Source of the DNA: Syntrophaceae bacterium UBA4778
GTDB lineage: Bacteria; Desulfobacterota; Syntrophia; Syntrophales; UBA4778
Direction: 5' to 3'
NCBI GenBank assembly: GCA_002403175.1
Contig: DHHG01000160.1
Span: forward strand, 1-17,863
Length of the DNA stretch: 17,863 bases
Each line of letters begins with the position of its first letter. Position 1 is the stretch's first letter. Both the position numbers and the translations under genes were made by a program. Positions 14,796 to 17,863 of this stretch are shown here, piece by piece. The notes under the pieces are model-generated. The model searched no databases. It was not told where the DNA came from and saw only the letters and a list, made by a program, of their open reading frames with translations.

Positions 14796-15416
14796 ATGAA
14801 ATTCCCCGATGGTGAAATTTTTTTGGAAGATCCCCAAAAACAAGAGTTTTTGATCAAATCAGAAAAACTTTTAGAAGAGAGGCTATACCAATCCGCAATT
14901 GATCTGGCTCGGGAACGAATTAAATTTATTCCGGGCGATATAGATGCTAAATTGACAATGGGAAGGGCTTTGATCGGAATCGGCGCTCGGGAAGACGCCT
15001 TTAAGGTGCTGTCCAATATAAAATCCAGTATACATAGATGGATTTCTATGCTGAGTACTTTGGAAGATCCGGAGCTTCTCATCGATTCGGGAGAGCTTGC
15101 TTCTTGTGGTCAAGCATTTGATAAAAGCGAAATGGATTCTTCTCGGGAACAAGCTGAACAGGAAACTGCTGCTCTTTTAGAAGAGTATCATACTCCGATA
15201 ATGGCAGATCTTCTTATCAATCAGGGCCATTTCGAATCAGCTAGAGAGGTCCTGGAAAGTATTCTGCGTATTAATCCGGAGAACGCGGCTGCCAGGGAGA
15301 GGCTCAAAGAGCTAGATTCTCATCTTGCTAAAAAACAAATCATGCCAAAGGACCAGCGCACTTTCGTGCTCAATGAATTGGAAAAATGGATGAAGAAGAT
15401 TAGGAGAACTCAATGA
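14796..15416 (+). CDS. TPR-repeat protein of unknown function
   Basis: A 206-residue, mostly helical protein from the ATG at 14796. Two TPR-like regions are visible: about residues 16-68 (SEKLLEERLYQSAIDLARERIKF and the helices after it) and about 132-176 (ADLLINQGHFESAREVLESI followed by LRINPENAAARERLKEL). A glutamate-rich linker lies between them. TPR folds mediate protein contacts; the partner is unknown. The start is uncertain: the frame is open upstream to TTG 14691 and ATG 14715, and that extension contains a hydrophobic stretch (ILYSLGLGAVFIIM) that could be a membrane anchor, but no start has a well-placed ribosome binding site. The stop overlaps the next gene by 4 bp (ATGA). Confidence 0.7.
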   Translation: MKFPDGEIFLEDPQKQEFLIKSEKLLEERLYQSAIDLARERIKFIPGDIDAKLTMGRALIGIGAREDAFKVLSNIKSSIHRWISMLSTLEDPELLIDSGELASCGQAFDKSEMDSSREQAEQETAALLEEYHTPIMADLLINQGHFESAREVLESILRINPENAAARERLKELDSHLAKKQIMPKDQRTFVLNELEKWMKKIRRTQ

Positions 15417-16495
15417 TATCCGGGGTAACTCCAGGGGCAGCGAGAGTAGGAAGGTTTCGTTCCCGGATGATTGAAGGAACTCACCATGCTGTTCTTTTGC
15501 TGAATCTGCAGCATATACGTTATCTGGTTGGTTTTACAGGAAGTGATGGTGCTTTGCTGGTCGGAGATAATGTTATTTTTTTGCTGGTTGATGGACGGTA
15601 TGTTACACAGGCAAAAAATGAGACAGAAGTGGAAGTCATTGAGTATCAAGATAAGATGGATGGGGTTGCGCAAATCGCCGTGAAATCGGGTCTCAAAAAA
15701 ATTGGCTTTGACCCTTCCGAAATCTATCACAATCAATTTGAATTTCTAAAAGCCAAGCTGCAGGGAATAGAATTGGAGCCGGTTGGAAAGGAAATCGAAA
15801 CCATCCGATGCATTAAGGATCAAAACGAAATTGAGCAGATTAGAAAGGCAGCCGGGATCGCCTCATCGGCATTTTTATCAATGCTGAATCTAATTAAATC
15901 CGGGGTGGAGGAAAGAGAGCTTGCTTTGGAGTTGGAATACAAAATGAAGGTGGCAGGTGCTGAATCGGCTGCTTTCGAAGTCATCTTTGCATCCGGTCCG
16001 AATTCAGCTTTGCCCCATGCCAGGCCGGGCAAGCGAAAACTGGATTCAGGTGATTTCGTTGTGGTTGATTATGGTGCTAAATATAGGGGGTATCATTCTG
16101 ATGAAACCTGCACTGTAGGGCTGGGTGATATCACCAAGGAACAGGAACTTGTGTACTCTATTGTGAAGAATGCACATGATAAAGGTCTGGAAAAGGTAAG
16201 ATCAGGAATTGCCTGTAGTGATATTGATTTTGCAGTTCGCAGTGTTATTGATGAAAGTGGGTACGGCTCATTTTTTGGGCACGGTACCGGACATGGTGTG
16301 GGTCTGGATGTTCATGAGGCGCCGCGGATATCAAAGAGGTCCGAGATGGTTTTGGAGACCGGCATGGTGATTACAATTGAGCCGGGAATTTATTTTCCAG
16401 AAAAATGGGGTGTTCGGATCGAAGATCTTGTCCTTGTGAAGCAAGAGGGTTGTGAAATTTTATCGCAAGTGCCCAAGCATCTGCATGTAATTTAG
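15413..16495 (+). CDS. M24B family Xaa-Pro aminopeptidase/dipeptidase
   Basis: A 360-residue pita-bread metallopeptidase that removes N-terminal residues before proline, or splits Xaa-Pro dipeptides. It has a creatinase-type N-terminal domain (about 10-130) and a catalytic domain with all five dinuclear metal ligands: D219 (VVVDYG), D230 (YHSDET), H294 (HGTGHGVG), E323 (TIEPGIY) and E337 (RIED). H202 and H301 fit the conserved catalytic histidines. The length fits YpdF/PepQ-type bacterial enzymes rather than the longer E. coli PepP. The ATG overlaps the TPR gene stop, so the two are coupled. Sequence alone does not separate aminopeptidase from dipeptidase activity. Confidence 0.93.
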   Translation: MISGVTPGAARVGRFRSRMIEGTHHAVLLLNLQHIRYLVGFTGSDGALLVGDNVIFLLVDGRYVTQAKNETEVEVIEYQDKMDGVAQIAVKSGLKKIGFDPSEIYHNQFEFLKAKLQGIELEPVGKEIETIRCIKDQNEIEQIRKAAGIASSAFLSMLNLIKSGVEERELALELEYKMKVAGAESAAFEVIFASGPNSALPHARPGKRKLDSGDFVVVDYGAKYRGYHSDETCTVGLGDITKEQELVYSIVKNAHDKGLEKVRSGIACSDIDFAVRSVIDESGYGSFFGHGTGHGVGLDVHEAPRISKRSEMVLETGMVITIEPGIYFPEKWGVRIEDLVLVKQEGCEILSQVPKHLHVI

Positions 16496-16531
16496 TTCTG
16501 TCAAACGGATCAGTTTAAAGGAGTATGAGAT

Positions 16532-16930
16532 ATGATGGATTTTCCTGATGATCTTCTTTATAGTCGGGAACATACTTGGTTAAGGTTGGATGGTAACCTA
16601 GCAATAATCGGGCTTACAGATTATGCTCAGGAGAAACTGGGAGAGATCATTAATATCGAACTTCCCCAGGTGGATAATTCAGTTGAGCAAGACGAGCCCT
16701 TTGGAACGATAGAGTCGTCGAAAACAGTTACCGAACTCATTTCGCCAATCAGCGGTGAGGTTGTGAGGGTCAATGATGATATTATGGAAGATATAGGCAT
16801 AATAAATAGCGACCCATACGATACCGGCTGGATGATCATTGTTGAAATTAAAGATATGGATGAATTGGATAATTTGCTCGATTCCATGGAATATGGGGAT
16901 TACATCGGAGGAGAAGAGGGTTTGGATTAA
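16532..16930 (+). CDS. gcvH: Glycine cleavage system H protein
   Basis: GcvH carries the lipoyl arm that shuttles the aminomethyl group among the P, T and L proteins, and in several lineages it is the entry point for protein lipoylation. The 132-residue product shows YSREHTWLRLDGNLAIIGLTDYAQEKLGEI, the lipoyl-lysine motif ESSKTVTEL with K64, SPISGEVVRVND and the SDPYDTGWM turn. The C-terminus is notably acidic. AAAGGAG at 16517-16523 lies 8 bp before the first ATG; a second ATG follows at once. The P, T and L genes are not in the window. The next gene, 5 bp downstream, encodes the acyltransferase that would modify it. Confidence 0.94.
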   Translation: MMDFPDDLLYSREHTWLRLDGNLAIIGLTDYAQEKLGEIINIELPQVDNSVEQDEPFGTIESSKTVTELISPISGEVVRVNDDIMEDIGIINSDPYDTGWMIIVEIKDMDELDNLLDSMEYGDYIGGEEGLD

Positions 16931-16935
16931 GTAGC

Positions 16936-17763
16936 ATGAATGTCTGGAGGCTTCTTCCGTTTCAGCAATATTCCGCATTTGAAAACATGGCCATAGATGA
17001 GGCCATATTCAGAGAAAGCCAGCGCATCGATACCCCTCCTACCTTCCGTCTCTTCGGTTGGAGTCCACCTGCTGTTTCGATCGGATTCTTTCAGGATTTT
17101 TTATCCGATATCGATATTGAAGCTTGTCGAAAAGACGGTGTTGATGTGGTCCGGAGGACGACGGGCGGCAAAGCCGTTTTTCATGATTTAGAGATAACTT
17201 ACTCTTTGACCGGCCGGGAAGACAATCCATTCTTTCCCGGTACTCTTCTCGGCAGATATCATGTAATCAGTGAAGCCATAGCAGCCGGGCTTTCAACATT
17301 GGGTGTTCAGGCTGAACTGGAGAAAAAGAATACCAAGACCAGTGAAGAACTGAGAGAATTCTGCTTTTATGTTCCTGCACAGCATGAGCTTTTGGTAAAA
17401 GGAAAGAAAATCTGTGGAAGCGCACAAGCCAGAACCAACGGAGCTTTTCTCCAGCATGGCTCTCTCCTGCTCGATTTTGATCCTGCAATTGCATTTGAAC
17501 TGATGACAAGAGATAAAAGGCATAAGGAAGAAAAGATTAAAAAATTGAGCAATTCGATCACGTCTATTCATTCCGAGTCCTCTACCAAAACCGATTTGCA
17601 TGAGGTATGCGATGCCTTGGTGATGTCTTTTGAACGAAAATTTGGAATTAAGCTGGAACCTGGAGAATTAACCCCGGAAGAAAAAAAATTACAAGACAAA
17701 TTGTTGAATGGAAAATACTTGCTCGATTCCTGGAACCAGAATGGTAAGTCATCCGTTCCGTGA
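16936..17763 (+). CDS. LipM-like octanoyltransferase / lipoate-protein ligase family protein
   Basis: A 275-residue BPL/LPL_cat protein. It has the substrate-binding RRTTGGKAVFHD at 73-84 and GKKICGSAQAR at 156-166, where K158 is the expected conserved lysine, then LQHGSLLLDFD. C143 in the EFCF context matches the acyl-thioester cysteine of LipM, which moves octanoyl groups from acyl carrier protein to GcvH; LplA ligases usually lack that cysteine and are longer (about 330 residues). I therefore favour LipM over LplA. Adjacency to gcvH supports this. No separate ribosome binding site is well placed, so coupling to gcvH is likely. Confidence 0.82.
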   Translation: MNVWRLLPFQQYSAFENMAIDEAIFRESQRIDTPPTFRLFGWSPPAVSIGFFQDFLSDIDIEACRKDGVDVVRRTTGGKAVFHDLEITYSLTGREDNPFFPGTLLGRYHVISEAIAAGLSTLGVQAELEKKNTKTSEELREFCFYVPAQHELLVKGKKICGSAQARTNGAFLQHGSLLLDFDPAIAFELMTRDKRHKEEKIKKLSNSITSIHSESSTKTDLHEVCDALVMSFERKFGIKLEPGELTPEEKKLQDKLLNGKYLLDSWNQNGKSSVP

Positions 17764-17863
17764 CTGAAATGGAACTTAAGTTTTGTTGCCTTTTCGGTTT
17801 ATTTTTATTGACATTATAAATAATTTTGGATAGACATTAAAGATTAATAATTCTCTTTAAGGC
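17764..17863 (+). other. AT-rich region after the LipM-like gene
   Basis: The last 100 bp hold no gene. A TTGACA at 17808-17813 with TAGACA 17 bp later (17831-17836) is a possible promoter for a gene beyond the edge; the -10 is weak. GACATTA is repeated directly at 17810 and 17833. AACTTAAGTT (17773-17782) is a perfect palindrome without a loop. No terminator is evident. Confidence 0.3.

Overview
The window is about 45% GC and reads as a continuous bacterial chromosome segment. Nearly every gene has a full-length relative in well-known families, and most genes lie on the + strand in tightly packed, often overlapping operons. The gene set points to a Gram-negative, probably a Desulfobacterota ('delta-proteobacterial', Syntrophia-like) anaerobe. 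It has a DUF39-type homocysteine biosynthesis gene of the kind found in sulfate reducers, syntrophs and methanogens, a pilMNOPQ cluster with an outer-membrane secretin, and a gcvH plus LipM-type octanoyltransferase pair. The lineage is inferred from gene content and not proven by a marker phylogeny.

Region 1 (1-7793) is the classic translation and RNA-metabolism operon: the 3' part of infB, a DUF503/YlxP gene, rbfA, nrnA, truB, rpsO, pnp and an M16 zinc peptidase. Several stops and starts overlap (DUF503/rbfA by 4 bp, rbfA/nrnA by 29 bp, pnp/M16 by 26 bp). The only sizeable gap is a 188-bp leader before rpsO, which contains a 7-codon mini-ORF. Region 2 (7796-9457) holds dut and the DUF39 homocysteine gene, continuing the same direction.

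Region 3 (9458-14134) starts with an operator-like intergenic segment (a perfect 16-bp inverted repeat and five copies of CTATC). It is followed by a small FtsB/DivIC-like division protein, a 194-bp spacer, and pilM-pilN-pilO-pilP-pilQ, which encode the alignment subcomplex and secretin of a type IV pilus. The secretin is unusually short: no AMIN domain is seen and the N1 domain appears to be cleanly missing.

Region 4 (14196-17763) has queF alone on the - strand, convergent with pilQ. Diverging from it is a + strand set: a TPR protein, an M24B Xaa-Pro peptidase, gcvH and a LipM-like lipoyl-pathway acyltransferase. GcvH is the natural acceptor for the acyltransferase, so those two form a functional pair.

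I found no mobile elements, CRISPR arrays, rRNA or tRNA genes. I do not see a convincing novel multi-gene system. The most unusual points are the minimal PilQ, the CTATC-rich control region, the rpsO leader peptide, the spacer before pilM and the G8 tract in queF.
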